This document shows positions 42,285 through 52,429 of a stretch of 64,000 nt of DNA, piece after piece. How positions within the stretch are numbered: the first letter of the stretch is position 1; every line of letters starts with the position of its first letter. The notes below the pieces were generated by a model, which saw only the letters and a program-made list of their open reading frames with translations, was not told the DNA's origin and did not search any database. The stretch covers positions 1 through 64,000 of the forward strand of contig DVGA01000041.1 of NCBI GenBank assembly GCA_018712985.1. The letters are read 5' to 3'. The stretch is from Candidatus Scatomorpha intestinavium (lineage in GTDB: Bacteria > Bacillota > Clostridia > Oscillospirales > Oscillospiraceae). The translations under genes were made by a program, and so were the position numbers.

Positions 42285-42294
42285 GGATGTTTTG

Positions 42295-44601
42295 ATGGCA
42301 AAAGCAAAGACGGCGCTGGTCATAGTCGAGTCCCCGGCGAAGGCCAGAACCATCGAGAGATATTTGGGCAAGAACTACAGGGTCGTGGCCTCGATGGGCC
42401 ACCTGCGCGACCTGCCGAAGAGCACGATGGGCGTGGACATAGAGCACGGCTTCAAGCCGCAGTACACGCCGGTAAAGGACAAGACGGAGCTGATAGAGCA
42501 GCTTAAAAAGCTCGCCTCCGAGGCGGACATGGTCTATCTCGCAACCGACCCGGACCGCGAGGGCGAGGCGATAGCCTGGCACCTGAAGGAGCTGCTTGAC
42601 CTGCCGGACGACAAGGCGCAGCGCGTCACGTTCAACGAGATAACCAAAAACGTGGTGACGGAGAGCATCAGGCGCCCGAGGGAAATCGACCAGGACCTTG
42701 TGGACGCGCAGCAGGCCAGGCGCATACTCGACCGCATAGTCGGATATGAGCTCTCGCCGCTGCTCTGGAAAAAAATCCGCCGCGGGCTCTCCGCCGGCAG
42801 GGTGCAGAGCGTTGCCACGCGCATGGTCGTCGACCGCGAGCGGGAGATAAGGGCCTTCGTGCCGGAGGAGTACTGGCTGCTCGACGCGCTGCTGAAGCGC
42901 GAAGAGGGCGGGGAGTTCACGGCCAGGTATTTCGGCGGCAGCGAGGGCAAGGAGGAAATCAAGAGCGAGGCGGAGGCCGACGCGGTTATCGCCGCGGTGG
43001 AAGGAAAGCCCTTTACCATCGAAACAGTCAAGCGCGGGAAGAAAAACCGCAGCCCGTCCCCCCCGTTCATCACCTCCACGCTGCAGCAGGAGGCGAGCAG
43101 GCGGCTCGGCATGACGCCGCGGCGCACGATGAGCATCGCCCAGCAGCTTTATGAGGGCGTTGACATCACAAATCACGGCACGATCGGCCTCATTACCTAC
43201 ATGAGGACCGACTCGCTGCGCCTGTCCGACGAGGCCGTGGCGGCGGCGAGGAGCTATATAAGCGCGCACTACGGCCCGGCGTACTGCCCGGCGGAGCCGA
43301 GACGCTACAAGACGAAGGCCGGCGCGCAGGACGCCCACGAGGCGATCCGCCCGACCTACGCGGACCTCGCGCCCGAGCAGGTGCGCAAGGACCTGACAAA
43401 GGAGCAGTACATGCTCTACCGCCTGATCTGGGGCCGCTTCATAGCCTGCCAGATGACCAACGCGGTGTATGACAACGTGCAGATCGACGCCGTGTGCGAG
43501 GGGAACGTGTTCAAGGCGAGCTTTTCCGAGCTTGTTTTTCCCGGCTGCACCGCCGTGTATGACGACGCGAAGGACGAGGAGACCGCCCCGGCGCGCAAGC
43601 CGCTGCCAAACCTCCAGGAGGGCGAGCAGCTCGAGCTCGTCAACCTTGACAAGGAACAGAAATTCACGCAGCCGCCGTCCCGATACACTGAGGCGACGCT
43701 TATCCGCGCTATGGAGGAGAAGGGCATCGGCCGCCCGAGCACGTATGCCCCGACCATAACGACAATACTCAGCCATGAATATGTGGTGAAGGAGGGGCGC
43801 TACCTGCGCCCGACTTCGCTGGGCGAGACCGTCACGGGGCTGATGGAGGAGCGCTTCCCCGACATAGTCGATCTGAAGTTCACCGCCCGGATGGAGGATG
43901 GGCTCGACGACATAGAAAAGGGGAAAGAGGGATGGCAGGATTACCTCGCCGGCTTCTATGGCGGCTTTGAAAAGGAGATGAAGGACGCCGAAAAGGCCAT
44001 GGAGGGCGTCCGCATAAAGGTGCCGGACGAGGTGTCCGAGGAGGTCTGCCCCGTTTGCGGCAGGAACCTTGTGATCAAATCCGGCCGCTTCGGCCGCTTC
44101 CTCGCCTGCCCGGGATATCCTGAGTGCAGCTTTACGATGCCGATCGTCGTGGAGATGCCGGGCAAATGCCCCAAGTGCGGCAGCAGGATCCTGAAGAGGA
44201 CGTCCAAGAGGGGCTACACCTACTACGCCTGCGAGCGCGGGGCCGAGTGCGGCTTCATGACCTGGGACGTGCCGACCAAGGAGGTCTGCCCAGAGTGCGG
44301 CAAGACCATGTTCAAGCCCTCCGGGCGCGGCAGGCTGAAAGCCTTCTGCATAAACGAAAACTGCCCGAACTTTACTCCCGAGGACAAGCGCGGCTACCGC
44401 CGCAAGTCATCCTCCTCCGGCGAAAAGGCCGCGGAGGGCGAGGGCAATGCGGCAGAAGAGGCCGCGGAAACCCCTGCCACGGCCAAAAAGGGCGCGGCAA
44501 AGAAAACGGCGTCCAAAAAATCCGCCTCCGGCGGGGCGGCGAAGAAGACATCCGCCTCAGGCCGCTCTAAAAAGAGCGCCGCGACGGAGGAGAGCACGTG
44601 A
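42295..44601 (+). CDS. topA: DNA topoisomerase I
   Basis: 768 residues from the ATG at 42295 (GAGGA seven bases upstream). Toprim domain with [17 protein letters not shown] and [15 protein letters not shown]; the catalytic Tyr is Y302 in ITYMRTDS; three C-terminal C4 zinc ribbons follow (CPVC...CPGYPEC, CPKC...CERGAEC, CPEC...CINENC) and then a ~70-residue Lys/Ala/Ser-rich tail. It relaxes negative supercoils. The tail resembles the basic tails that link topoisomerase I to RNA polymerase in other bacteria. Confidence 0.97.
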   Translation: MAKAKTALVIVESPAKARTIERYLGKNYRVVASMGHLRDLPKSTMGVDIEHGFKPQYTPVKDKTELIEQLKKLASEADMVYLATDPDREGEAIAWHLKELLDLPDDKAQRVTFNEITKNVVTESIRRPREIDQDLVDAQQARRILDRIVGYELSPLLWKKIRRGLSAGRVQSVATRMVVDREREIRAFVPEEYWLLDALLKREEGGEFTARYFGGSEGKEEIKSEAEADAVIAAVEGKPFTIETVKRGKKNRSPSPPFITSTLQQEASRRLGMTPRRTMSIAQQLYEGVDITNHGTIGLITYMRTDSLRLSDEAVAAARSYISAHYGPAYCPAEPRRYKTKAGAQDAHEAIRPTYADLAPEQVRKDLTKEQYMLYRLIWGRFIACQMTNAVYDNVQIDAVCEGNVFKASFSELVFPGCTAVYDDAKDEETAPARKPLPNLQEGEQLELVNLDKEQKFTQPPSRYTEATLIRAMEEKGIGRPSTYAPTITTILSHEYVVKEGRYLRPTSLGETVTGLMEERFPDIVDLKFTARMEDGLDDIEKGKEGWQDYLAGFYGGFEKEMKDAEKAMEGVRIKVPDEVSEEVCPVCGRNLVIKSGRFGRFLACPGYPECSFTMPIVVEMPGKCPKCGSRILKRTSKRGYTYYACERGAECGFMTWDVPTKEVCPECGKTMFKPSGRGRLKAFCINENCPNFTPEDKRGYRRKSSSSGEKAAEGEGNAAEEAAETPATAKKGAAKKTASKKSASGGAAKKTSASGRSKKSAATEEST

Positions 44602-45920
44602 TGGGCCCGGTTACCGTAGTCGGCGCGGGCCTCGCCGGCAGCGAATGCGCGTATCAGCTCGCGCGGCGGGGGATAAAAGTCCGGCTGGTGGAGATGAAGC
44701 CCGGGAAATACACCCCGGCGCATGTGTCGCCGCTTTTCGGCGAGCTCGTGTGCTCGAACTCCCTGCGGGGGGATGACCTGTCGAACGCCGTGGGTCTGCT
44801 CAAAGAGGAGCTGCGGCGGCTCGGCTCGCTGATAATGGAGTCGGCGGAGGCCAACCGCGTGGCGGCGGGCGGCGCGCTGGCCGTGGACCGCGAGGGCTTT
44901 TCAAAATATATCACCGAGCGGCTCCGCTCGCATCCGAATATCGAAGTCGTGGAGGCGGAGGCGGTTGATTTCCCCGAGGGGGAAGAGGTCGTCATCGCCA
45001 CCGGCCCGCTCACCAGCGACGCCCTTGCGGAGAAAATCGCCGCCCTCTGCGGCGAGCCGGGGCTGCATTTTTACGACGCCGTCGCGCCGATAGTCACGCT
45101 CGAGAGCGTGGACATGTCAAACGCCTATTTCGCGTCCCGCTACGGCAAGGGCACGGCAGATTATGTAAACTGTCCGATGACGCGCGAGGAGTACACGGCC
45201 TTCGTATCCGAGCTCCGCGCGGCAAAGGAGGCGCCGGCGCACGGCTTCGACGACGGGGCCGTGTTTGAAGGCTGCATGCCCGTCGAGGTGATGGCGCGGC
45301 GGGGGGAGGACACCCTGCGCTACGGGCCGATGAAGCCGGTGGGGCTCGTGAACCCCAACACCGGCGGGGAGGACTACGCCGTGGTCCAGCTCAGGCGCGA
45401 CAACGCCGAAGGGACGCTGTATAACCTTGTCGGCTTCCAGACGCACCTGACTTTTGGAGAGCAGAAGCGCGTCTTTTCCATGATACCCGCGCTGAGGGAG
45501 GCGGAATTCGTCCGCTACGGCGTCATGCACCGCAACACTTACCTCGACTCCCCGCGGCTGTTGGACAGGTACTACCGCCTGAGAAGCGAGCCGAGGCTCA
45601 GCTTCGCCGGGCAGATGACCGGCGTTGAGGGCTATGTGGAGAGCGCTGCGAGCGGCATGCTCGTCGGCATAGAGACAGCGGCGAGGGCGCTCGGCCTGCC
45701 GGCGGTGGACTTCCCGCAGGAGACGGCCATCGGCGCGCTGGCGCTGTATGTCTCCGGGGGCAGCGTAGGCAATTTCCAGCCGATGAACATAAACTTCGGG
45801 ATAATCAGCCCGCTTGGCTACCGCGTGAAGGGCAAACGGAACAAGAACGCGGAGATATCGAAGCGGGCGCTGGCCGTACTCGACGGCCTGGCGGAGACAA
45901 AGGAGGTAATGAGGCTTTGA
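44601..45920 (+). CDS. trmFO: Methylenetetrahydrofolate-tRNA-(uracil-5-)-methyltransferase
   Basis: 439 residues. FAD-binding [19 protein letters not shown] at the start, [15 protein letters not shown], and the C-terminal [18 protein letters not shown] and INFGIISPL, all diagnostic of TrmFO. It makes 5-methyluridine-54 in the T-loop of tRNA using methylene-THF and FADH2. Its ATG overlaps the topA stop (TGATG); the topA-trmFO order is conserved across Firmicutes. An upstream GTG at 44598 is in frame but less likely. Confidence 0.97.
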   Translation: MGPVTVVGAGLAGSECAYQLARRGIKVRLVEMKPGKYTPAHVSPLFGELVCSNSLRGDDLSNAVGLLKEELRRLGSLIMESAEANRVAAGGALAVDREGFSKYITERLRSHPNIEVVEAEAVDFPEGEEVVIATGPLTSDALAEKIAALCGEPGLHFYDAVAPIVTLESVDMSNAYFASRYGKGTADYVNCPMTREEYTAFVSELRAAKEAPAHGFDDGAVFEGCMPVEVMARRGEDTLRYGPMKPVGLVNPNTGGEDYAVVQLRRDNAEGTLYNLVGFQTHLTFGEQKRVFSMIPALREAEFVRYGVMHRNTYLDSPRLLDRYYRLRSEPRLSFAGQMTGVEGYVESAASGMLVGIETAARALGLPAVDFPQETAIGALALYVSGGSVGNFQPMNINFGIISPLGYRVKGKRNKNAEISKRALAVLDGLAETKEVMRL

Positions 45921-46945
45921 GGATAATCGTGGACGCAATGGGCGGCGACAACGCGCCGGAGGCTCCCGTTCGCGGGGCGATGAAGGCAGCCCGGGAGTTG
46001 GGAGTTGACATAACTCTGGTCGGCCGGCGCGAGGAGATCGGAAAATACCTCGACGGGGCGGGCCGCGTGGTGACCATAACGGATGCGCGCGAGGTCATAA
46101 CCATGGAGGACGACCCGAGCACCGCCACGCGCAGGAAAAAAGACTCTTCAATGGCCGTTGCCCTCACGATGCTTAAATCCGGTGAGGGGGACGCCGTAGT
46201 TTCGGCGGGCAGCACCGGGGCCCTGCTCACGGGCGCCACGCTTATTGTCAAGCGCGTGCGCGGGATAAGGCGCGCGGCCCTTGCACCGGTTTTGCCGGCC
46301 GGGGAGCACGGGGTGGTACTTATAGACTGCGGCGCGAACGTGGAGTGCACGCCGGAATACCTGCTGCAGTTTGCCTTTATGGGCAGCTTTTACGCGAAGA
46401 ACATACTCGGCTGTGAAAACCCGAAGGTCGGTCTGCTCAGCAACGGCACGGAGCCCACAAAGGGCGCGGAGCTGCAAAAGGAGGCTTTCAAGCTCCTGCA
46501 GGAGGCATCCGTAGAGGGGCGGATCAATTTCATCGGCAACATCGAGGGCAACGACGTCATGTCCGGCAAGGCCGACGTGGCCGTCACGGACGGGTTCACG
46601 GGCAACGTTTTCCTGAAAGCCAGCGAGGGCATGATAAAGTTCGCCATGGGTAAGCTCAAGGGCGTGTTCTATAAGAGCACGAAGAACAAGCTGGCCGCCG
46701 CCGCGCTCAAGGGCGACTTCATGGAGATGAAGGACAGCCTGGACGTGAACAAGATCGGCGGCACGGCCCTGCTCGGCATATCCAGGCCGGTCATAAAGGC
46801 ACACGGCTCCTCCAACGAGGAGGCGATTTTCAGCGCGATCCGCCAGGCCGTCGCGTTCGCGAGGGCGGGCGTTATCGACGAGATAGCCAAAAACACGGAA
46901 TATATGCGCCTGCCAAGCGAGGGCGCCGTAAAAACGGAGGAATGA
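45917..46945 (+). CDS. plsX: Phosphate acyltransferase PlsX
   Basis: 342 residues beginning at TTG 45917, ten bases after AGGAGG and overlapping the trmFO stop. The N-terminal [20 protein letters not shown] is the family signature. PlsX turns acyl-ACP into acyl-phosphate for phosphatidic acid synthesis at the membrane. With acpP and rnc following, the usual plsX-acpP-rnc cluster is present; fabD/fabG are not between them. Confidence 0.97.
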   Translation: MRIIVDAMGGDNAPEAPVRGAMKAARELGVDITLVGRREEIGKYLDGAGRVVTITDAREVITMEDDPSTATRRKKDSSMAVALTMLKSGEGDAVVSAGSTGALLTGATLIVKRVRGIRRAALAPVLPAGEHGVVLIDCGANVECTPEYLLQFAFMGSFYAKNILGCENPKVGLLSNGTEPTKGAELQKEAFKLLQEASVEGRINFIGNIEGNDVMSGKADVAVTDGFTGNVFLKASEGMIKFAMGKLKGVFYKSTKNKLAAAALKGDFMEMKDSLDVNKIGGTALLGISRPVIKAHGSSNEEAIFSAIRQAVAFARAGVIDEIAKNTEYMRLPSEGAVKTEE

Positions 46946-46950
46946 GAAAA

Positions 46951-47184
46951 ATGATCTACGACAGGATAATCGACATGGTTGCCGACCAGTTCGGCGTTGA
47001 GAAGGAAACCCTCTCCCGCGAGACCTCCTTTGCCGACGACCTGAGCGCCGACTCCCTCGATGTCGTCGAGCTGAGCATGACGATCGAAGAGGAGTTCAGC
47101 CTCGGCGAGATAGCCGAGGACGACCTAAAGAAGATTGCCACCATCGGCGACCTTGTGGACTACGTCGAAGGGGCCACGGCCTGA
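46951..47184 (+). CDS. acpP: Acyl carrier protein
   Basis: 77 residues, acidic. The phosphopantetheine site is the serine in DLSADSLDVVEL. The ATG at 46951 is used because GGAGGA is nine bases upstream; an ATG at 46942 sits directly on that site. The chain carries acyl groups for PlsX and fatty-acid synthesis. Stop overlaps the rnc start. Confidence 0.97.
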   Translation: MIYDRIIDMVADQFGVEKETLSRETSFADDLSADSLDVVELSMTIEEEFSLGEIAEDDLKKIATIGDLVDYVEGATA

Positions 47185-47861
47185 TGGAGGCCATAGAGAA
47201 AAAACTCAATTACACCTTCCGCGACAAAGCGCTGCTTGTGAACGCGCTTACGCACAGCTCCTACGCCAACGAGAACCGCGGGCACAGCTGCGAGAGCAAC
47301 GAGCGGCTGGAGTTCCTCGGCGACTCTGTCCTCGGCTTCGTGGTGGCGGACGCGCTGTACAACCGGGAACCCGAGCTGCCCGAGGGGCGCATGACGCGCG
47401 TCCGCGCGCAGCTTGTGTGCGAGGACAGCCTGAAGCGTGTGGCGCTCGAGCTCGGTCTGGGCGAACACATCCGGCTCGGGCGCGGGGAGGAGCATACGGG
47501 AGGGCGGCATAGGACGTCAATCCTCGCCGACGCCGTGGAGGCGCTGATTGCCGCCATGTATCTGGACGGCGGGCTCGAAGTGGCCGGCTCTTTCATAAGG
47601 CGCTATATCCTCTCCGCGCTCGACACGGGCGACTGGCTGGTTTTCGGCGACGGAAAGACGGAGCTCCAGGAGCTGGTGCAGCGCAAGAGCGGGCAGACGC
47701 TGAGCTATGAGCTCGTATCCGAATCCGGCCCGGACCACGACAAGACCTTCATAATGCGCGTGCTGCTGAACGGCGTGGAGCTCGCCGCCGGCGAGGGCAG
47801 GACCAAAAAGGAGGCAGAGCAGGCCGCCGCGCGCTCCGCGCTGAAGGAGCTGCTCAGATGA
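47184..47861 (+). CDS. rnc: Ribonuclease III
   Basis: 225 residues. The catalytic signature NERLEFLGDSVLGFV is complete, with the second acidic site in ILADAVEALIAAMYLDGG. A C-terminal double-stranded RNA-binding domain (KTELQELVQRKSGQTLSYEL...GEGRTKKEAEQAAA) follows. It processes rRNA precursors and structured mRNAs. Overlaps its neighbours at both ends. Confidence 0.97.
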   Translation: MEAIEKKLNYTFRDKALLVNALTHSSYANENRGHSCESNERLEFLGDSVLGFVVADALYNREPELPEGRMTRVRAQLVCEDSLKRVALELGLGEHIRLGRGEEHTGGRHRTSILADAVEALIAAMYLDGGLEVAGSFIRRYILSALDTGDWLVFGDGKTELQELVQRKSGQTLSYELVSESGPDHDKTFIMRVLLNGVELAAGEGRTKKEAEQAAARSALKELLR

Positions 47862-48865
47862 GCGCGAGGGAGAGCATAATACCCGTATTCGTCCCTCACC
47901 TCGGCTGCCCGAACGACTGCGTGTTCTGCAACCAGCGGCGAATATCCGGCGCCGCCGTCCCGGCAACGGCCGGGGACGTGCGCGCTGCCGTGGAAGCTGC
48001 CGCCGCGCTCCCGGCAAACGGCGGGGGCGGGCGGCAGCTCGCCTTTTATGGGGGTTCATTCACCGCAATCCCGGCGGCGGAACAGGAGGAGCTGCTCGCT
48101 GCGGCGCAGCCGTACCTTGCGGACGGGACGATCAATTCGATACGCCTCTCGACGCGGCCGGACGCCATAGACGGCGAAGTCCTCGCGCGGCTGAGGCGCT
48201 TCGGCGTGCAGACGGTTGAAATCGGCGCGCAGAGCATGTCCGACAGGGTGCTCGCCCTCTCCGGGAGGGGTCACACGGCGGCGGACGTGGAATCGGCCTC
48301 GCAGCAGATCAAGGCGGCGGGGTTCAGGCTGATACTCCAGATGATGACCGGCCTGCCGGGCTCAGACGATGACAGCGACGTAGAGACGGCGGAAAGAATC
48401 GCCGCCCTCGGGCCCGACGGGGCGAGGGTCTACCCCACGGTGATAGTGCGCGACACAGCGCTGTATGACCTTTGGAGGGAGGGGCGCTACCGGGAGCACA
48501 CCGTGGAGGACGCTGTGCGCGTCTGTGCGCGGATACTGCCGGTTTTTGAGGCGAGGGGGATACCGGTTATACGCCTCGGGCTAAACCCGACAGAGGAGCT
48601 CTCAGGCGGCCAGGCGGCGGGAGGGGCTTACCACCCGGCGCTCGGCGAGCTGGTAAAAGCGAGGCTCATGAGGGACCGGGCGGAGGAGCTGTTGTCCGGC
48701 GCGGGGCGCGGGGAGAGGGCTGTTTTGCTCGTTAACCCGCGGCTGATGTCCCAGGCCGTCGGCCAGCACGGGGCCAACAGGGAGTGGCTTGAGGAGAAAT
48801 TCGCCCTGAAAGAGCTGAGATTCCGGCCGGATGCCGGGGCGGAGACCATAAAACTCGGAGAATAA
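47858..48865 (+). CDS. Elp3-like radical SAM protein
   Basis: 335 residues. The Fe-S cluster motif is CPNDCVFCNQRR near the start, followed by GGSFTAI and the SAM-binding region STRPDAID. Without an Elp3 acetyltransferase domain it belongs to the small Elp3-like radical SAM group next to rnc in Clostridia. Likely acts on RNA or a cofactor; no substrate is established here. It overlaps the rnc end by four bases (ATGA). Confidence 0.88.
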   Translation: MSARESIIPVFVPHLGCPNDCVFCNQRRISGAAVPATAGDVRAAVEAAAALPANGGGGRQLAFYGGSFTAIPAAEQEELLAAAQPYLADGTINSIRLSTRPDAIDGEVLARLRRFGVQTVEIGAQSMSDRVLALSGRGHTAADVESASQQIKAAGFRLILQMMTGLPGSDDDSDVETAERIAALGPDGARVYPTVIVRDTALYDLWREGRYREHTVEDAVRVCARILPVFEARGIPVIRLGLNPTEELSGGQAAGGAYHPALGELVKARLMRDRAEELLSGAGRGERAVLLVNPRLMSQAVGQHGANREWLEEKFALKELRFRPDAGAETIKLGE

Positions 48866-48866
48866 G

Positions 48867-48896
48867 GCGGCGCTCCACGCGTGGGGCGCCGCTTTC
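48867..48896. terminator. Hairpin between convergent radical SAM and ylbJ genes
   Basis: GCGGCGC-T-CCACG pairs with CGTGG-G-GCGCCGC, followed by TTTCGCT. T-run is weak, so partial terminator. Confidence 0.55.
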
Positions 48897-48897
48897 G

Positions 48898-49860
48898 CTA
48901 CATTATCAGGCCGGCGGAGAGCAGGGTGATGGCGGCCGAAAGGCAGGCCGAGAGCAGCTTCCCGGCAGTGTGGCGGCGGAGGGACACGCCGGTCCCGGCG
49001 ACGACGGCGGCAGTCTGGAAATGCACAGAGAGCCCGCCCCAGGCCGCGAGCAGGGAGGCGCAGGCGAGGCTTACCGGCGTCATCCCGGCCCCGGACAGCG
49101 CGGAGAGCCCGCCGCCGAGCTCGAAAAACCCGGTGAGGAGTGCGCGGCTGAGCTTCAGCCCGAGCCCGGTGCGGAGCGCGAGCTCCCCGGCGAGGCGGGA
49201 GAAGATACCCGCCGCCTCGAGCGCGCCGGTCAGCGCGCTGAAGGCCACGACATAGCCGCACACCGTGAGCATGGAGCGGACTGAGCCTGTGACCGCCTCC
49301 GTGAAGGAGCCGTAGGCGGGCTCAGCAGCGGCGGGGAGCGAGACGGCCAGCGCCCTGACGCGCTTCCCGCGCAGTATGAGCCCGGCGAGCAGGGCGGATG
49401 TGATATGCGAGGCGTAAAGCAGCGCTCCGGCGGCGGGGCTTGAAAATATGCCGGCGCCGGCAGCGCCAATGAGGAAGGCCGGGCCGGAGTTGTTGCAGAA
49501 GGCGAGCGCGCGATCAGCCTCGTCCGGTGTCAGTTCGCCGGAGCGGACGAGTTCGCCTATTGCGGCGGCGCCTATCGGATAGCCTCCGGCGAGGCCGAGC
49601 ACGAGCGCCGCGGCTGCGCAGCCGGGCACTCCGAATAGCCGCGGCATTATCCCGGCCGCGGCGCGGGCGAGCGCGCTCACCGCGCCGGTGGAGCGCAGCA
49701 GCGCGGAGATGATGAAAAACGGGAAGAGCGAGGGTATAAGCACCATGGCGCAGGCGGAAAGGCCGCGGCGCGCCCCCTCCATCGCTCCGCCCGAATATAC
49801 TGCGAGCGCCGCGAGGCCGAGAACGGCGAAAAACGGCGAAAGACGGCGTGTAATGCTCAT
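48898..49860 (-). CDS. ylbJ: Sporulation integral membrane protein YlbJ
   Basis: 320 residues from the ATG at 49860, six bases after GGGAGGT; the ATG at 49866 abuts that site. Eight to ten hydrophobic helices are present, with LIPSLFPFFIISALLRSTG and LAGGYPIGAAAIGELVRSG, both typical of the YlbJ (nucleoside-recognition-like) family. In Bacillus it is made in the mother cell under sigma-E and is needed for resistant spores. It is divergent from yqfC-yqfD, which are also sigma-E genes. Confidence 0.9.
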   Translation of the reverse strand: MSITRRLSPFFAVLGLAALAVYSGGAMEGARRGLSACAMVLIPSLFPFFIISALLRSTGAVSALARAAAGIMPRLFGVPGCAAAALVLGLAGGYPIGAAAIGELVRSGELTPDEADRALAFCNNSGPAFLIGAAGAGIFSSPAAGALLYASHITSALLAGLILRGKRVRALAVSLPAAAEPAYGSFTEAVTGSVRSMLTVCGYVVAFSALTGALEAAGIFSRLAGELALRTGLGLKLSRALLTGFFELGGGLSALSGAGMTPVSLACASLLAAWGGLSVHFQTAAVVAGTGVSLRRHTAGKLLSACLSAAITLLSAGLIM

Positions 49861-49898
49861 GGACATACCTCCCATGCAAAAGCCTATTCGCCGCGCGC

Positions 49899-49927
49899 TC
49901 ATTATATCCGGCTTCCGGGCATAAAAT
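49899..49927 (+). promoter_or_regulatory. Sigma-E-like promoter for yqfC-yqfD
   Basis: TCATTAT (49899-49905), 14 bases, CATAAAAT (49920-49927). The -10 matches the sigma-E pattern well and the -35 has five of seven positions. Transcription would begin near 49934, which argues for the downstream TTG start of yqfC. Confidence 0.5.
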
Positions 49928-49947
49928 CCCGCATGGGGGTGAGGCTT

Positions 49948-50214
49948 TTGTCCGCGAGGGCGTTCAGAGAGGAGATAGCCGACAGGCTGGACCTGCCGGC
50001 GGAGGCCGCGGGGTTGTTGAAGCTGACGCTGCTTGGGAGCTCGAGGGCGCTGGTGGAGTCGCACCGGGGCATCAGCCTGTATTCCCGCGAGTGTATAGAG
50101 GTGAAGGGCAAAGGGACTCTGGCGCGCATACGCGGCGAGGGGCTCTCGCTCGCGGCCATGGACCGCGACGCTCTGCTCATAAGGGGGCGCATACTGTGCG
50201 TGGAGATAGACTGA
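49948..50214 (+). CDS. yqfC: Sporulation protein YqfC (YabP/YqfC family)
   Basis: 88 residues from TTG 49948, preceded by GGGGGTGAGG; an ATG at 49933 gives 93 residues but lacks a ribosome site and would be at the expected transcription start. Recognisable LTLLGSSRALVESHRGISLY and a C-terminal LLIRGRILCVEID fit the YabP/YqfC family. The protein is mother-cell-specific and of unknown activity. Overlaps yqfD by one base (TGATG). Confidence 0.85.
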   Translation: MSARAFREEIADRLDLPAEAAGLLKLTLLGSSRALVESHRGISLYSRECIEVKGKGTLARIRGEGLSLAAMDRDALLIRGRILCVEID

Positions 50215-51395
50215 TGGGACGCGCGGGAGGGATACTGCGCGCAAGCGCGCTGGTGGAGGTGACCGGCGCCGAGCCGGAGAGGCTGCTGAACGCGCTGACA
50301 GACGCGGGCATGGGCTTTTCCGGTGTGGAGAGCCTGGACGGCTGCACCATGCGCCTGACGCTTAGGGGCGGCGACCTCGCCGCCGCGCGTTCGCTTGCCG
50401 CGCGCTGCCAGTGCGAGCTGCGGGTGGTAAAGCGGACCGGGGCACCGGCCTTCAGGAGAAAAATACGCCGCAGGGTGGCTTTTATGGCCGCGCTCTCGCT
50501 CTGCTTTGCCGCGCTCTCGGCCTCGAGCCTTTTTGTGTGGGAAATCGAGGTGCAGGGGAACGAGCGGGTTTCGACGGGGGAGATACTTCGCGCGCTGGAG
50601 GACGCCGGCGTGGGATACGGCTCCTTCTGGCCGGGCTGGGAGGCGGACAGGATAAAAAACGAGGTCATACTCTCCCTGCCGGAGCTGAGCTGGGTGGGCG
50701 TGACCGTAGCAGGCTCGAGGGCGGCCGTGGAGGTGCGCGAGCGGGTGGACCGCCCGGAGCTCGTGGACAACGACGAGCCCTACGCCGTGACGGCCACGGA
50801 GACGGGCATAATAGTGCGCATGGACGTGTACATGGGCTCGCCGCAGGTGAAGCCGGGCGACGCCGTGCTGAAGGGGGAGGAGCTGGTCTCCTCGCTCATG
50901 AGCACGCCGGGCGGCGAGGCGCGGCAGGTGCATGCGCAGGCCGACGTCACGGCCCGGACCTGGTACGAGCTGACCGCGTCCGCCCCGCTGACGGAGACCT
51001 CGCGCGGAGGCGAGACGCGCAGCTACAGCCGCTGGGCGCTCGTAATTGGTAAAACACGCTTGAATTTTTACCGGGACAGTGGCAAAATGGATATCGGCCG
51101 TGATAAGATAATAAGCGAATATCCGCTTGCCGTTGAGGGCGTTTTCGCCCTGCCGGTGAAGCTGATACGCGAGACGTACACGGAATACGAGGCGGTCGAC
51201 GCCTCGGCGGCGAGGGCCGAAAGCGAGGAACGGCTGAAGGCCGCGCTGACAGAGGAGCTCGAACGCCGCCTCGGCGGCGCAGGCGAGGTTGTAAGCACCA
51301 GCTTTTCCGCCGCGGAGAGCGGCGGGGCGCTGCACGTTACGCTGAGGGCCGAGTGCCTGCAGGACATTGCGGAGGAAACGCCGCTTTTGCAATAA
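50214..51395 (+). CDS. yqfD: Sporulation protein YqfD
   Basis: 393 residues. An N-terminal cytosolic part, one membrane helix near residues 88-105 (AALSLCFAALSASSLFVWEI), then an exterior part with VQGNERVSTGEILRALEDAGV resembling a POTRA-type domain. Conserved LPELSWVGVTVAGSRAAVEV and ETGIIVRMDVYMGSPQVKPG fit YqfD. Companion to yqfC; the yqfC-yqfD-phoH order is standard in spore formers. Confidence 0.92.
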   Translation: MGRAGGILRASALVEVTGAEPERLLNALTDAGMGFSGVESLDGCTMRLTLRGGDLAAARSLAARCQCELRVVKRTGAPAFRRKIRRRVAFMAALSLCFAALSASSLFVWEIEVQGNERVSTGEILRALEDAGVGYGSFWPGWEADRIKNEVILSLPELSWVGVTVAGSRAAVEVRERVDRPELVDNDEPYAVTATETGIIVRMDVYMGSPQVKPGDAVLKGEELVSSLMSTPGGEARQVHAQADVTARTWYELTASAPLTETSRGGETRSYSRWALVIGKTRLNFYRDSGKMDIGRDKIISEYPLAVEGVFALPVKLIRETYTEYEAVDASAARAESEERLKAALTEELERRLGGAGEVVSTSFSAAESGGALHVTLRAECLQDIAEETPLLQ

Positions 51396-51424
51396 GCTTT
51401 CACAGGAAGGAAACGAACCGAAGA

Positions 51425-52429
51425 ATGATAGAGAGAACACTGCCGATAGACCGCATGGAAAACGTCATAAACGTCTTCGGCTCCTTTGACCAGAACCTAA
51501 GGATAATCGAGAGCGAGCTCGGCGTGCGCGTGACCGACCGCGACGACCAGCTCAGGATCTCCGGGGAAGCGGAAAACGTTATGACTGCCGAGAAGGCGAT
51601 AAACGGCCTTTTGCAGCTTGCGAGCCGGGGCGAGGCCATAGACTCGCAGAACGTGCGCTATATACTCAAGCTCGTGCGCGAGGGGCGCGAGGCCAAGATA
51701 GGCGAGCTCTCCGGCGACGTGGTGTGCATCACGGCGAAGGGCAAGCCGATAAAGGCCAAGACCCTCGGCCAGAAGGCATATGTGGACGCAATGGCCGAAA
51801 ACACGATAACGCTCGGCATCGGACCCGCCGGCACGGGCAAGACATACCTGGCCGTGGCGATGGCCGTGGCGGCCTTCCGCAGCGAGAAGGTGAACAGGAT
51901 AATACTGACTCGCCCCGCCGTGGAGGCCGGAGAGAGGCTCGGCTTCCTGCCGGGCGACCTGCAGAGCAAGGTCGACCCGTACCTCCGCCCGCTTTACGAC
52001 GCGCTGTTTGAAATGCTGGGGCCGGAGACCTACAACAAGTACCTCGAGCGCGGGAATATCGAGGTCGCGCCGCTCGCCTATATGCGCGGGCGCACGTTAG
52101 ACGACAGCTTTATCATACTCGACGAGGCGCAGAACACCTCCCGCGAGCAGATGAAGATGTTCCTGACGCGAATCGGCTTCGGCTCGCGCGTGGTAATAAC
52201 GGGCGACGTGACGCAGATCGACCTGCCGCAGGACAAGGTGAGCGGCCTGAAGGAGGCCATGCGCGTCCTGAAGGGCATTGACGACATAGCCATCTGCCGC
52301 CTGACCGGCGCGGACGTGGTGCGCCATGAGCTGGTGCAGAAGATAATCGAGGCCTACGAAAAAGACGAGAAGCGGCGCGCGCCGGCGAAGGAGCTTGCGC
52401 CGAAGCAGTTCAGGAGGAAGAGCAAATGA
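51425..52429 (+). CDS. phoH: PhoH family ATPase
   Basis: 334 residues, start ATG 51425. A KH-like N-terminal domain (VINVFGSFDQNLRIIESELG) precedes the ATPase with Walker A IGPAGTGKTYLA and Walker B FIILDEAQNTS. In Firmicutes this PhoH (YqfL/PhoH-like) is coupled with YbeY and probably acts in RNA quality control. It precedes a methyltransferase by a four-base overlap. Confidence 0.95.
   Translation: MIERTLPIDRMENVINVFGSFDQNLRIIESELGVRVTDRDDQLRISGEAENVMTAEKAINGLLQLASRGEAIDSQNVRYILKLVREGREAKIGELSGDVVCITAKGKPIKAKTLGQKAYVDAMAENTITLGIGPAGTGKTYLAVAMAVAAFRSEKVNRIILTRPAVEAGERLGFLPGDLQSKVDPYLRPLYDALFEMLGPETYNKYLERGNIEVAPLAYMRGRTLDDSFIILDEAQNTSREQMKMFLTRIGFGSRVVITGDVTQIDLPQDKVSGLKEAMRVLKGIDDIAICRLTGADVVRHELVQKIIEAYEKDEKRRAPAKELAPKQFRRKSK

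Noticed and set aside
42271-43776. A 501-codon frame antisense to topA
   Set aside because: Shadow of topA; low-complexity Arg/Ala/His composition and no homology.
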